Assembly (NCBI GenBank): GCA_040954595.2
Contig: CM082576.2
Coordinates: 930,001-994,000 of the forward strand
Length of the DNA: 64,000 nt
Reading direction: 5' to 3'
Origin: Balanoglossus misakiensis
Lineage: Eukaryota > Hemichordata
The notes under the pieces are model-generated. The model did no database searches and was not told the DNA's origin. It saw only the letters and a program-made list of their open reading frames with translations. The stretch's first letter is position 1. Every line of letters begins with the position of its first letter. Position numbers and translations under genes: made by a program. Shown one piece after another: positions 1-13,100 of this stretch.

Positions 1-134
1 TACACCATATGTCACAGTTTATCTGCAATGGTGTTGTTTAAGCTATCAAAACGAAGGTAAACAGCCATAAGACAGATACCATCATTTGTGGATCTGAGAC
101 TAAAAAAGAACTTTGCAGTTGTGCTGGGCCAGCA

Positions 135-1000
135 TCATCTTGAAGACTTTGTTGATAAGCTCTCTTCTTTGACACTCTTTGATGTTGATTCAGAGTTGTC
201 CAGGCAACTAGAAAAGATAAAGTGTCATCAACCGCCAATCTTACAAAAATTACAGTGACATATCAAACTTAACAATAACTGGATCTCAATGGCAGTGAAC
301 AGAAAAACATTATTTGGTCAAATCTGTATAGTATGGTAATTCAGGGAATGATTCTAGTCTTGATAATGCATACATACCATGGTCCAAGCAGCTGTGTTAT
401 TGGCAGATGAGGTGGAGTTGACACCATTTCAAGTTTGAGAGGTTCTCTACAAGATGGCAAGTCAGTTGGCCTAAAGCGAGAATATCTGTACTGTAGTGGC
501 ATTTCACTGATTCCAGTCACCGTTAATTTTTCTTCAAATGATCGCTTCTGAGAATTTCCTGGTGTATCTAGGGACAAATGTTTTATAGTTCAGTTTAGTT
601 ATAGTCCAAAAGTTTTGTAGAGAACCTGGGTGGTAATGACAATATGCATGACTGTCTTACAAGGAAAATAATCTTCATTACCATGGTGACTGTGTAACAT
701 ATCATCCAGACCAAGCAACTTCTCTGGTTTTTGTCCAGCTGCTATGGCAGCATTGAAATCTTGCCATGTCTTCACGTTGTCCTAGATACAAACAAGTCAA
801 AAATGTGAGTTGAAAATGTACAAAAAGATATTTTTATGCAATCTGGAAAATGATGTTAATTTCATATAGGACATATCAAGGTCAGTGTATGTTTCAGTGA
901 ACCTTTTATTTGTGTTTGTGCTCAAGTTATTTATTTGTCTCACTTTGTGCTGTTCTGCAATTCTGGATCCCTGAAATGTCCCCCTCTCACTTGATGCCAT
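135..1000 (-). CDS. Unknown four-exon gene, about 139 aa, head-to-head with NEK9
   Basis: Four exons on the minus strand join in one frame: 1000-944 (phase 0), 781-682 (phase 1), 567-378 (phase 2) and 207-135, ending in TGA at 137-135. Donors GTGAGA, GTAATG and GTATGT and acceptors CTAG, CTAG and TCTAG all fit the consensus, and each phase matches its partner, which is the main support. The start chosen is the ATG at 1000-998 (MASSERGTF); the upstream GTG at 1009 is not a plausible start. The product is small, soluble-looking and hydrophilic, with LLGLDDMLHS after the first intron, a basic and aromatic stretch (PLQYRYSRFRP) in the middle and a Ser/Lys-rich end. I see no signal peptide, membrane segment or zinc motif. 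I do not recognise the family. The last exon is the weakest part; another 3' end could lie beyond the left edge. Its 3' UTR runs off the window. Confidence 0.6.
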
Positions 1001-1166
1001 AATATCCACCAGTGTGCTAGTCTAGAATCCAGACCAATCCTGGTAAAAGTTTGCGCAGCAGTAAGGCAAGTGCCCTGTAACAGGAAGTCGCGCGCGCCCT
1101 GCGCTATCTCTTTTTTTTTACAGCTGATCAAGGAGAAAAATTGCGCATGTGCAAACTCCTCACAAG
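1001..1166. promoter_or_regulatory. Bidirectional promoter between the minus-strand gene and NEK9
   Basis: Only 166 bp separate the two divergent start codons, so both transcripts must start in or near this interval. It contains a CpG cluster (GCGCGCGCCCTGCGC, about 1091-1105) and a near match to the NRF1 palindrome (TTGCGCATGTGCAA, 1141-1154). Such motifs are common in CpG-type bidirectional promoters of housekeeping and cell-cycle genes. No TATA box is evident. Transcription start sites cannot be placed. Confidence 0.6.
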
Positions 1167-2096
1167 ATGGCTTCCGACGAAAGTGGGGAAACAGGTAGCT
1201 CGATTGCAACTGCGTTTTCTGACACCGGACAGGAGGAACTGTACATCCCAGTGCGTATTCTAGGAAGAGGAGCATTTGGCGAGGCTGTTTTATATCGAAA
1301 ACTAGAGGTACGTCATCTTGATTTTGCAGGAAATGGTAAAATATCAATGGTGGTACGCTATAGCATATCGGATATTGTACACATGTATATTGTTTACATT
1401 CTATGTTTCGGAGACTGTACATCTGCAAATTAATAAGAAGAAGTTACACCTTGGTGCACACAGCTTTTGAACTCTTGTCATATCTGCGATCTCATGCCTA
1501 TATTCATCTCCGCATAGCGCGCGATCACAACACGTAATTTGTAAACAACATTGGTCATTGCACGTTCAACTTGAGGATGTACATTTTTGAGCACAGGCGC
1601 TGTCAGAACAGCTGAGTCGGGTGTTTACTTTATGATTAGAGGTGGTGGGGGTTTATGACGACAGACAGCCTATAACGATGGTATGGCCAATGCGTAAGAA
1701 TATGGAGAGAGTGCACGTGTTTCAGCATTTGTATATACGTTTCCATGACAACATGCCCTTATATGGCCGAATCTGAATCTGAATCTGAACTTGGTCTTTC
1801 CTTGACCAACTTGGGGTTAATTTAAGAATGTGATTGCGAAGAATATAAATTCATTTTCTTGATTGCATTTTTCATTGAATAATAATTGTCAATATACTGT
1901 CACTTTCAGGGCAATTCATTAGTTGTTTGGAAAGAAGTTGACCTGACAAGATGTTCAGACAAAGAGAGACGAGATTCGCAGAATGAGATAGAAATCCTGT
2001 CACTTTTAAATCATCCCAACGTCATCAGTTATTATAATCACTTTCTTCATGAAGAGACTCTACTTATTGAAATGGAGTATGCCAATGGTAAGTTAT

Positions 2097-2148
<52 letters not shown>

Positions 2149-4148
2149 AATAGATGAGGAATTACAGGAATTTCACTTAATTGTATTATAGGTGGCACCT
2201 TATATGAGAAGATTATGAATCAAAATCAGCAGCTTTTTGAAGAACATGCAAGTATTATTTTACAATGATCAAAATGTTTCGGATAAATGAGCACTATTCT
2301 CCTTTCTCTAAAATATAACAAATCTATCTTTTTTTTATATTGGTAATTTCTGTTGTGCCATTTTGACAAAGACATGTTTGTTAATCCACAAAGAAGTTTT
2401 TTTTTTTTAAATGCAAACATTGATTTCTTCACATTTGTAAAGTGTCTTTAGAATGCAAGCACTTAAGCGTGGCTCTGATGTTTAATCTATAAACTGTGCA
2501 CTCTGGCACTGAATGCTGGCTTTCATCCAGAATGCCACAGTAAAGAGTATTGTAAGATTCCTCACAGACACTAATCATGTTTACAGTTGTTTTTTTATCA
2601 CATATCTTCTAGGGTGGAACTGCTGTGCTTTGCTGAATAAATATTTGTTGTTTTTCCCCCTTTAGATTATTATATGGTATTTTTTTCAAATATGTTCAGC
2701 TGTTTCCCATATACATGAATTTGGAATACTACACAGGTATATGCTTAAAGTTACTCTCTAAATGTTGAACAGTTAAGCATTACAACTCACCATGAAATAT
2801 GAAATATAAGCAGTATTTGTTTGTTATCTTTACCAAAGTAAAGTATGGCGTGATTGACAGTGAAACTGATTATCTGTGGAAGTCTATCTTTCTAAGAGAA
2901 ATTAAATACTTCACTTCTTGATAAATTGGAAAAAAAAGAATATTATGTATCTTATTTGTTATGTCAATTGGACTATCCTAAATATTTGAGTCTAAAACAG
3001 ATGTGATAATTTTGCAACGATTAAAAATAAAATATAGTTATGTTTTCATTGCCATTCCAGAGATATCAAGACATTGAATATTTTCTTGACAAAGTCAGCT
3101 TTGGTAAAACTTGGAGACTTTGGTATTTCAAAGGTGTTAGACCATCAGAGTCAAATGGCAGACACTGTAAGTATAATTCTTTCATCTTCATAAGGCAGTG
3201 TCATGTCCAATAAAAATATGTTTGCAAAGCCACTGGTGTTTTGAGTCATCTGACCACCACTAACATTAAACTTCAACCTACATGCAAAACTGTTAGATTT
3301 GTTCAAGATATGTGGCCCCGTTTAATTGGATTTTATTTACTGAATTTTTAGGTTGTTGGAACGCCGTACTACATGTCACCAGAAATCATTAGAGGTGAAA
3401 GGTAAGCAGAATTGTAGGATGACTGGTGACAGTTTTGCATCTTGCAAAGTCATGTTTGTAAAACTTTAACAAGAATCACAACTCAAATGAAGTAGATGTA
3501 ATTGTCTGTTCATCAAAGCATGCCTCGTATGATAGACCACTCTCTCCCTGAATGGTAGACTTGCATGTCAATTGAAACAGACAGTGAGACACATCTAGTC
3601 ATTAGAAGCACTAACATTGCATGTTGTTTGACCGCTTACTCACAGATACAACAACAAAAGTGACATCTGGGCTTTGGGATGTGTTTTGTATGAAATGCTC
3701 ACGTTAACAAGAACATTCGATGCATCAGTAAGTATAGTACGGTAATACAAATGTACCTGTGTCAGGTAATGTCTGTTCACTGATTTCCAACAATGAGGTG
3801 AATGTCCAGATTTTCCAGTAGCTACCGGGTTGTAATAATATGTTTGTTGTAAGGTTTATGTAGTCAATATGAGTGTATGTGATACTAAAAGTAGATGTTG
3901 CAACTCAATGTAAAGTGTGTTTTTGCTTTGTAATTAACCATTCACTGTGTTAATTTCTCATTTCCTCTTTGACAGAATCCCCTGAAATTGTGTTATGAGA
4001 TTGTAAAGGGCAAATTCCAAGTTGAAATAGATCCACAATATTCAGATGAAATGAAGTCACTTGTAATTGAAATGTTACAACAAGATCCAGAGAGACGACC
4101 AACATCAGATAAAATATTGACATATCAAATGTTTTGTTCTTCAGGAGA
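1167..4148 (+). CDS. NEK9: NEK9 exons 1-8: protein kinase domain
   Basis: Residues about 26-300. Visible kinase elements are the glycine loop LGRGAFGEA (32-40), VVWK with ATP-binding Lys55, and a likely helix-C Glu73 in NEIEIL. The catalytic loop HRDIKTLN (148-155) has Asp150, Lys152 and Asn155. The metal-binding DFG (168-170) is DYG in human NEK9. The activation segment [11 protein letters not shown] (185-195) places Thr188 at the equivalent of human Thr210. SDIWALGC (about 206-213) and a QQDPERRPT-type helix close the domain. All catalytic residues are present, so the kinase should be active. The exons span seven introns of 105 to 602 bp, a compact layout compared with the later part of the gene. 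Confidence 0.96.
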
Positions 4149-7100
4149 GTAAGGGCATTTTCGACTTGTTTGTTAGTGTTGTGCTGTAATATACAGTTTT
4201 GTCTGCATAGTCAACAGTGCACTGCTATACACCAGTATTCTTTATTTCATCAATGACTATATTTCTGCTAATTTAAGTACATTACGGAATATTTAAGTAT
4301 GATCAGATTGCGTCAATGATGTCAACTAGCTCTAGTGAAGGAGTGGACCAACCACTCCTTACAATTTCTTCAAAGGTTTCTCCAGCAGATTCATCCTCTA
4401 CTGAAGTGCTAGCATTAATACCATCATTCTTGTGTCCTCTTTCCAGGAAAATGCAACAAAGGGTGACAGATCTAAATGTTGCCAGTAGAAACACAAGAGC
4501 CTCTGTCAGTCAGAGTGACACCATTCCTGTTGTCACGTCCAAAGTCAGTGAGGTGAGTGATGTCAGAATTTTAGGATGAATATATACTGTCAGTTCAATG
4601 AGCTTGATCATTAGCCAATGTATAATGAAAACAGATTTTCAGTAAAATTTGACACTTGTAATCATTAGGCCAAAGCCTTTTATTGTACTCTATGGGCCAT
4701 TTCAGAAGATGCTACATTGCAGAGTACTCCCTGTGTTTTTCCTGTAATGCAGCATGATTGCATGAATGTGTTTATTTTTTGTCTCTGTAGGTTTATTACT
4801 GGGGTGGTGGAAGACTCACCCCACAGAAACTTGACGTCTTCAAAGATGGAGACAGTGCCCTACAAGTTTCTGCTGCACACTGCCATTTTGCTGTTGTTAC
4901 TGTTGAAAAAGAACTTTATACGTGGGCGGTAAGTTTTGTTTCAGAGTATAAAAATATGAATAATTATGGACAATAATTTCTGGTAAATCTGGCATTTCAG
5001 TAATAGGTTGTCAGTTTAGGAAAGTTCTTCAAGATGTAGAGTGTTTCAGTTCTTACCATCTCAAGTCTTTCCATGCTGATACTTAAAAACGAAAGGAATT
5101 TGTTTCTTTTTCTCATCAGAATGTGCAAGGTGGTCAAGGAATGGTTGGTCAGTTAGGCCATGATGACACTGCCTCCTACAGAACTCCAAAGAAAGTGGAA
5201 GCCTTACAAGGCTTAGCTGTTAAGCAAGTCTCCTGTGGAGAAGAATATACTGCCTGTGTTACAGGTGCGGTCAATAATTTTAATCACTTCAAAATTTAAT
5301 TGCAATGAATAAATATAGCTGTGAACAGCAATAAGCGGGTTTTGAAACACTACTATGGCCATATGGTCCACAAAGATTGCTCACCCTAAAAACAACACGA
5401 TTTCAAGAGGGTTTCGAGACCAGAGGGGTCTCGAAACCCTAATAATTAAGGCTTGCTTGAGTTCCAGAAGAAAACTAAATGTTATACTGTTATATCAATT
5501 TTTAATAGAAACTGGTGTATTATATACATTTGGTTCTGACTATTATGGCTGCCTGGGATGTAATAATGAGCATGGAGATGAAGTGCATCGACCAGTTCCT
5601 GTGAATTACTTCAGTGACATCCCTGTGGATCAGATTTCATGTGGAACCTGTCATGTCCTGGCATTGACCAGAGACAGTGAGGTGTATTCATGGGGAAGTG
5701 GAGAATTTGGTAAGTGATGATGATGGTGGTGGTGGTGCTGGTGGTGCTGGTGCTGGTGGTGGTGGTGGTGGTGTGCTATTGACGATGATGATGATGATGA
5801 TGATGATGATGATAGTCATGATGATAATAATGACCAGTATGATACCGAGAAAGGATACCGAGAACGGATATTCATGATCATATATTTTGTTATCAAATTT
5901 TGATGGCTAAGTTTTTGGTTATTGGTACTTTATTTATCCGCAAGTTATTGAGAATATGAGATTTGTTTATTGTTTTGTTTTTTGTACAACCATGTGAAAG
6001 AGTTCAGTTCTCTACTTTATTTGAAGTACAAGCTTACAAGAAAGTTACATGTTGACACTGACACTCGTTTTGTGACTTGCAGGTCAACTTGGGCTTGGAT
6101 CAGAAGATGATTATGCAGAGCCACAAAAGGTACATTTTTAGAGCATTTCATGAAAATTTGCCTGAAGTGCAGTCTTCCTGGAACACGATTTGGTACCAGA
6201 GGTCCCTAGTTTTCATTCAATTTCTTATTATTATTCACCATTTTTTCTGTTGTGATTTCTCTGTAAGGTTGCAATTCAAGGAAAGAGAATCATTGTATCA
6301 GTGTGTGCTGGTTCAGATGGTAGTTTCTTCCTAACGGCTGGTGGCAGACTTCTGGCTTGTGGTAGCAATGAGTCCAATAAACTTGGTTTGAACAACATTG
6401 CTGCAGGTCTGAGAAAAACACAAGTCAAGGTGAATAGTTACAACTTATCATGAACATTTTAGAAGTACAGTTGGAAGGACTTGTATCATGGTCTAAATTC
6501 AGGACTTGGCCAAGATCATCAAATGAAAATATGCCATTCTGTATCATTTACCAAACCATTTTACTCCATTTCACTTCTACAGCTGTCATATGACATTCCT
6601 ATCAAGCATACCCCAGTGACAGTGAAACCACTGACGCGATATCACATCACATCAGTGTCAGCCGGTAAAACACACACTGCAGTCATTGATGGTAAAGTAT
6701 CTCTTTCATCTTCTCTACTACCATCCCATCATTCTAAATTATAGTGACACGTACCTGTGTGAAAACTGAATACAGAGATTTTTTACACATGGTTGAAGGG
6801 TCGAGATTGGGACTGTGTATCATTCATGTTGACTGATTTCTGGTTGATCCACAGTTCAGGTTACACAGGTCTCCCTTTGATATTTTGATCCTATCCTATC
6901 TTTCCCCTTTTTTTCAAATTTTATGTTCACCACTGATAACTACTGCTACACTTTTCCACAGCTTATGGCAGACTCATCACATTTGGTAGTAACAAATATG
7001 GCCAGTTAGGAGTTGGTGACTTCAAACCCAGAAACTCTGTGTGTCAAGTTGCTGGTGTATTGGTTGGACAGCTTGTACAGAAGGTCAGCTGTGGTGATAG

Positions 7101-10100
7101 TTTTACTGTTGTGTCAACATCAGGTAGGTAAAAATCATAGGAAATGGAGTCTGTACATTATGAGTTGTACTTCAGTGGATAAAGTAATAGAATCTTTGAA
7201 AGGCTTTCCATATTATTTGTAATCTCAGGAGATGCATCTTTTTACCCCGGTTTTGTTGTAGGAGGAGGCATGTAATTTGAATATGACGCTATTTGATCTT
7301 GACTTCATAAAACAGGAAGGAATCATTGGTAAATGATTTTTTTGTTTCATTAGCAACACAACTTTGACATCAATGTCTAAAAATGTAATTGTTGTTATTT
7401 ACTTTCCAGATAATTACATTTACTCATTTGGCAAGACAGAAAACGGTCGACTGGGCCTTGATATTGATGGAGTTTCACATCGGAAGAAGGGAGCTATTTG
7501 TTCACCAAGGCCTATCTTTGGTACTTTACATGTTGTGCCTAATATCAGTTCTTCTCACTGGCACACAATATTAGTTGTTGGTAAGTTGATAAGATTTTGT
7601 GTCATGATGGTTTTAAAAATTTCAGGTTAAAGAGGGCGTTCTTTATGCAACTGAGATGACAACCTTCATCCAATTAAAGAACGCCCTCTTTAGACAGCAA
7701 AAAAACTAGTGCAATTTTTCATCTTTTTTTACATTTTCTAACAGTGCAGTTAATTCCTGACCACCAAAGTTAGATTCAATTATGCACAAAATACGAAGCA
7801 CATAAAGAGATTTCATCATGAAACCATGTAAATGTAGACTTTTTTCCAAATACTTGGCATGTTACTATTTCATGTCTCTTTTTGACAGAAAAAGTTTTAA
7901 AGTCCAAGACAATAAGATCAAGCAGTGCCAGTGATTTGATGGGAAAAGGTGAGTCTGACACAGTTATTCTTGATCGTAGATTCTGTGTGTATTTGTGTGT
8001 ATGGTGACCAGAATATCTCTTCTCGCATGAAGTCAAGGTCAAACTGGCCAGCGTAGAACAGGAAGGTCATTTTGCTTTGAAAAGATTAATTGAATTGTCA
8101 CTATAGTGTTGCAATCCAATAAATCTACTTAGTACTTTTTGTCACCTTTATTTTAGGGTCCCAACTCTTCATGGGTGACAGTACTACCCACAATGCCCTA
8201 TTGTCTTATTTGATTTACAGTTTGGAACTACATTGTATTTAATACACTGGGTACTAACAATGCAGTACTTTGTGTGTCTTGATAATTGCTTTAACTCGAT
8301 TAGTGCAGTAATTGTTGTGTGTCACTGTCATAAATTGTATCAATACCCACAGCTGGTGTTAAGATGATCAGTCAGATTTGGAAGTTATCACATCATCACA
8401 CGGATTTTTGTCAGTGATTTGATGAAAGTACTTCTTTTGTAATTTTTTTAGCAAATGACACACAGTCGTCCTTCCCACTCTGAAGGTCGAATTCCTTTTA
8501 CTCTTCTCTACCTGTACTGGCGCCCCCATCAGTTTAAAACTTGACATGTTTTGTTCACCCGTCCAGTTACAGAGAGAAATTTCTCATCATGTGTCTGTCA
8601 CATGAGGTCTACAAATTCAGGTCACTTTTAACTTTGTTGAAGGCAGTTTTGAAATCAATTCTCTTTCTCGCATTTTGGTGACTGGTCGGCAAGAATGAAC
8701 GTACAGAAGTGGCTACCCTATTTTCTCAGCATAGTTTGGGTAAAATTTGGAAAGAAATGACCAAAATGTTTGAGTTTAAAATTTGATCACAGTCATGCTT
8801 GAACAAGTATACTTGCTAGCCATTGGTTCAAAAATGTGGAAATATTGTGGAATATCACTGAAATGAACTATCTTCCACTGTACGTGGTATGCTCTACATT
8901 TAGGTCGGTATAAACCTTATAACTGCTGACTGCACTGTTTGGCAAAACATATGTCTCCATTTGCTGCCAATCTACACTCAAACATTTAAGTACTTCATGT
9001 ATTGTACTGGTTTCACAAGAATTTTATTACATGCCTGTATTGCACTGATGTTGAATCAATGTGTTTCTGTTGATGGCCCATAGAAATTTAGTATGGTGTG
9101 CCACTATATTGAGAGCCCATTGACAGTGACCATATGGTGAAATTTTGTGATTTGCACTGTTGACTGATACAAGATAATGGTTTTATTTCAATGAAAATGT
9201 GTGGCCTGCTGATTAGCTCCATCAAAAGGTATTTAAAAAAGATGAGAATGGCGCTGATGGGGAGATGAGATATCCATTTGTTTGGGGTCCATAAGCTCGC
9301 ATGGTGTGAGCAAATGGTTTTGACACATGCATATCTGTTTTGACAGTAACATCTATTAATCTAGCAGAAGTCGCTTTTTGGGACCCTTCTCTGAATGGCA
9401 CAATATATCCTGATACATTGCGGTGATGACTGATGCAGAATAAGAAATTCACTCTTTGAAACAAACATTTTTCTGGTAATAGCTCAGAATCCCTTTAATT
9501 GTGTTGATTATTATAGAGTGATAAGCAATTGAACACATTTGCTTCCATTGAAAGTTTCAACGTAGAATTGCTGTTTTTCACGTTTTATATGAGGCATATT
9601 CCAAAGTGACCTTCTTAAATGTGGCTTGTGATAAAACAGTGATGTTTGAAAGGTAATTAGCCACCTTCAAATAAAACTGCGATGCTACAAGGACTCTGTA
9701 GTGAGCGGAAAAAGAAGAGAAATTTTGACAGCGTTAATGAGACTTGCAAACAGAGTAGGTGCAATTTGTAACCATGTGTGGGAAGAAATTGACACCTTCA
9801 AAATTTCAAAACGCTCTGTTAGAACATCCTGTGACCATCGGCCAAATATAGAAAGGATGTCCAATTATCCATCTACATCCACTTCTGCGTATCCAGTCAA
9901 GGTTGAAGACACGTTTAATTTTACAAACATTTCCTCTCAACCTTGCAAGGGAGTGCTGTCCATTGAAATGGACTCTTCTCTGTACATTGAGAATATCACA
10001 TTCTCCATCTGTGCTAGTCTGACTCACACCAGTATTATTATACAGATGTATTAATAACTAAGTAACAACCTGATTGTAATTAAAAGGAATTAAATAGATG

Positions 10101-13100
10101 AAACACTAGGCCACATCAATTTCTCTGTGCGATTATCAAGAGAGGGAAGATAAGTCAAGATTAGTATAAGTCAGGGAGAGTATTAACTTCAGCTGTAAAT
10201 TGCCACAGCAGGTATATATTTGCATCACTATACAAATCTCCAAAATCCTGATCAATATGGATCAAGCTATCTGTGACAAATGAAGCAGATGAAGGTAAAT
10301 GGGTTAGGAGAACAGGTCCTGGCTGCCTCTGACTTATTTGTGGCAGTTGTTGTATAAATGGTTACATTGGCTAATATCCTTGCAGTATTTCAGGAGATGA
10401 TCTTTGGGCGTTTTGTGTGACAGCTGACAGTTAATGAAACCAGATATTGTCACTTTGTGACAATAGTTCGTTACCAATGTGACATAGTCAGTCTGAATAC
10501 AGTATTTTGTTAGGTCACATGATCACTGTGTGGCAATAAATAACAACAAGGACACAATTAAAACAACAGGTGACAGAGAAACCGACAAAGCAACTGACAA
10601 GCTGATACCAAATTTTGTTGTGTAACGTAAATATCAAAATGTACAGCTGGGTCGATCCGTACGCCATCAGTCAAGCAATTTCATCCTTGCCCTTTATTTC
10701 TACCCAATGCGATACACTTTTATAAATACTTAGAGGTAATTCAGTCTCACAAATAAAACAACCTTCAGCTGACATTTTCAACAATTAAATAACATCAAGT
10801 AGAAACATTGTGAAAGATAGTCAAAGTACATGTAGCAGTTTGTATGTCATTATGTTGGTATCTATAGAAATCCCTATCATCACGATAATTGGATATTTTT
10901 CTCTATCAATTTCATGGAAAAAATCATCATGTCTGTAGAAGAAGCCATAGAGAATTGATAAACTGTTATCAAACATTTTGTAGGACTCCCTTCTGGGAAT
11001 GGCATTATTTTCCCTCCCATCACCAATTTACCCAGTTTTTTTATTCCATTTTAAGTCGACATACTGTGGTTCCTCGCAATAACCCTTTTGTCGTTAATTT
11101 AATTTGAAATGGAGTGCATACGGGTGTCGTTAAAGGTCAGAATTATCAATCATAGTTGTCCAATGCTAAATACCATTTCACTAAAGGATGTATATCACTC
11201 AGTACTCTTCTGTATGTGAGGGCCTGTGTGTCATATCTCTGTCTGTCTGTGTATTTGAATGTCCCCATTAAAGAGAAGTTTCATTGACAATTCCATCAGT
11301 GTACATGGATATGTCGTTTTTTCGTAACACAGCATAAAAAAAATTATCTCGCACATATGTTTTGTCAAAATGTGAGTAATTCCATCGTATTATGAAAAAC
11401 CAAAGTGTGTTGACCTTCACCATCCATAATTCTGCAAAGTGCCCTTGACATTGAGATGATGACCCTCTGTCAAATTATAATTTGTTTTCATGTGTTCACG
11501 TCGACTCATTCATATTGATTTCAATCGTGTCAGTGAAGAGAACCATGGCACTCACTCATTCTGTTCTTGCAAGTTCTGAAAAGTGGGTCTCCCATCATGC
11601 ATGGTTGACCTCACAATGTGGACATCAATCATTTCTCAGTTATAATGATGGGCAACTCTTTTTTGTTTGTTATTTTTACGAGTGGGTGAGTCAAGTGGCG
11701 GTTGAGTGGCACAGAAACTGTGTTGAAGTGCTCATTAATCAAAACAATTCAACAAAATTTCCTCCATTGTTTTGTAAAACTTAACCCCAGAACTGATAAT
11801 AGACCCACAGAATTAATCCATTTGCAATAAAACCACATTTGTCATTTGTCAATACATTATCATCATCAGATGGTGGTGTTACCGATGACTGCACATGTAA
11901 CAACCATCCACCTACAATTTCCCAATAAATTTTCTGTTTAAGTTTTATTTGAATCCAGGTCCCACGTACACCTCGATCATTTTTACCAAATTTTACAAAG
12001 GTTCCCGGGCCACAGAGGAAATATAGTAATTGCAACCTTACCATAAAAAAGGGTTAAACTAAGGTACAGTGTATGCTATAATCTTCATGCTGGGAAATAT
12101 TGCCAGTGTGTAGGTGATTACTCAATGCACTTGGGACGAACCGAATATTTTATGCATGTGGTTTCAAGTGTTCAGTGTTATAAGATAAATAACACATGAA
12201 GCTTGGGGAATGTCACAATTAGAAGCATGTTGTCAAGTTGTTGATGTGTCCTCTATTATTGATGTGATTGGAGCATCATCAATATTTCCGTCAACACACC
12301 ATCAATATTGTACTCAATCATTACCCTGGACTTATCACACATTAAGGCATTATCTTTGCTGTTTTATGTTACAACACAGTCGCCACAACTCTCATAAAAA
12401 TATTTTCACAACTTTATTCTTGTACAGAATATCAAGATTGTAGCAAACTGCAATATCAAAGCGTGAACTGTAAAAGCGAAGGTGTGTCCAACAAAAGTCT
12501 GCACACAAAACCAGTTTGCCAAATCCCCATCTCCAAAACATGTAGTTCAGTACCTGAGGTCTGATATGTGCCTCTGAACACAAACATGTACACATGCAAC
12601 TAACAAGCAACACTTACATCTACAGATTATTCCATCCACAGTACATGTTGATCTTGTCAGCTGAGGAAAAAACAGCCTAGTCATCAATTTTTCCTCCTTT
12701 GGTTTCCCTATGGCAGATAAACCAAGTTGACCTATCAGAAAATCACTTGAGAATTGGTTCCTCCTGATGTGACATTTGATGAAATAATGATAACCATCAT
12801 CTCCTTTGTCTTATAGTTACAAAACCTTTAGTGTCACGTACTGGAGGTAGCCCAGTATTTGTGGATGAAGATGACAAAGATGGGAATGAGAGCGTGGTTA
12901 GTGAAAAAAAGAACGGGACAAAACAGAGTGAAGTGGATCAGATGGAAGTCATAGATGAAGTCCAAGATGTAGCCAGTGATTCTAAAAGTATGGGCAAAAG
13001 CAGTGTACCAGCTTGGCTAAAAGCTGTAAGTGGAATCTGTTTAATGTACAAACATTTCAACAAGCCATGAAATTAATGCATATAATGAATGACATTACTT

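Noticed and set aside
940-1428. Minus-strand open frame of 162 codons over the NEK9 first exon
   Set aside because: It is antisense to NEK9 exon 1 and the promoter and conflicts with the spliced minus-strand gene.
4316-4446. Upstream extension of the frame before NEK9 exon 9
   Set aside because: The acceptor TTTCCAG at 4446 and the phase from exon 8 show this Ser-rich stretch is intron.
9701-10054. Open frame of 117 codons inside NEK9 intron 18
   Set aside because: Starts with GTG, no domain motif, overlapped by an open frame on the other strand, and exons 18 and 19 join in frame without it.
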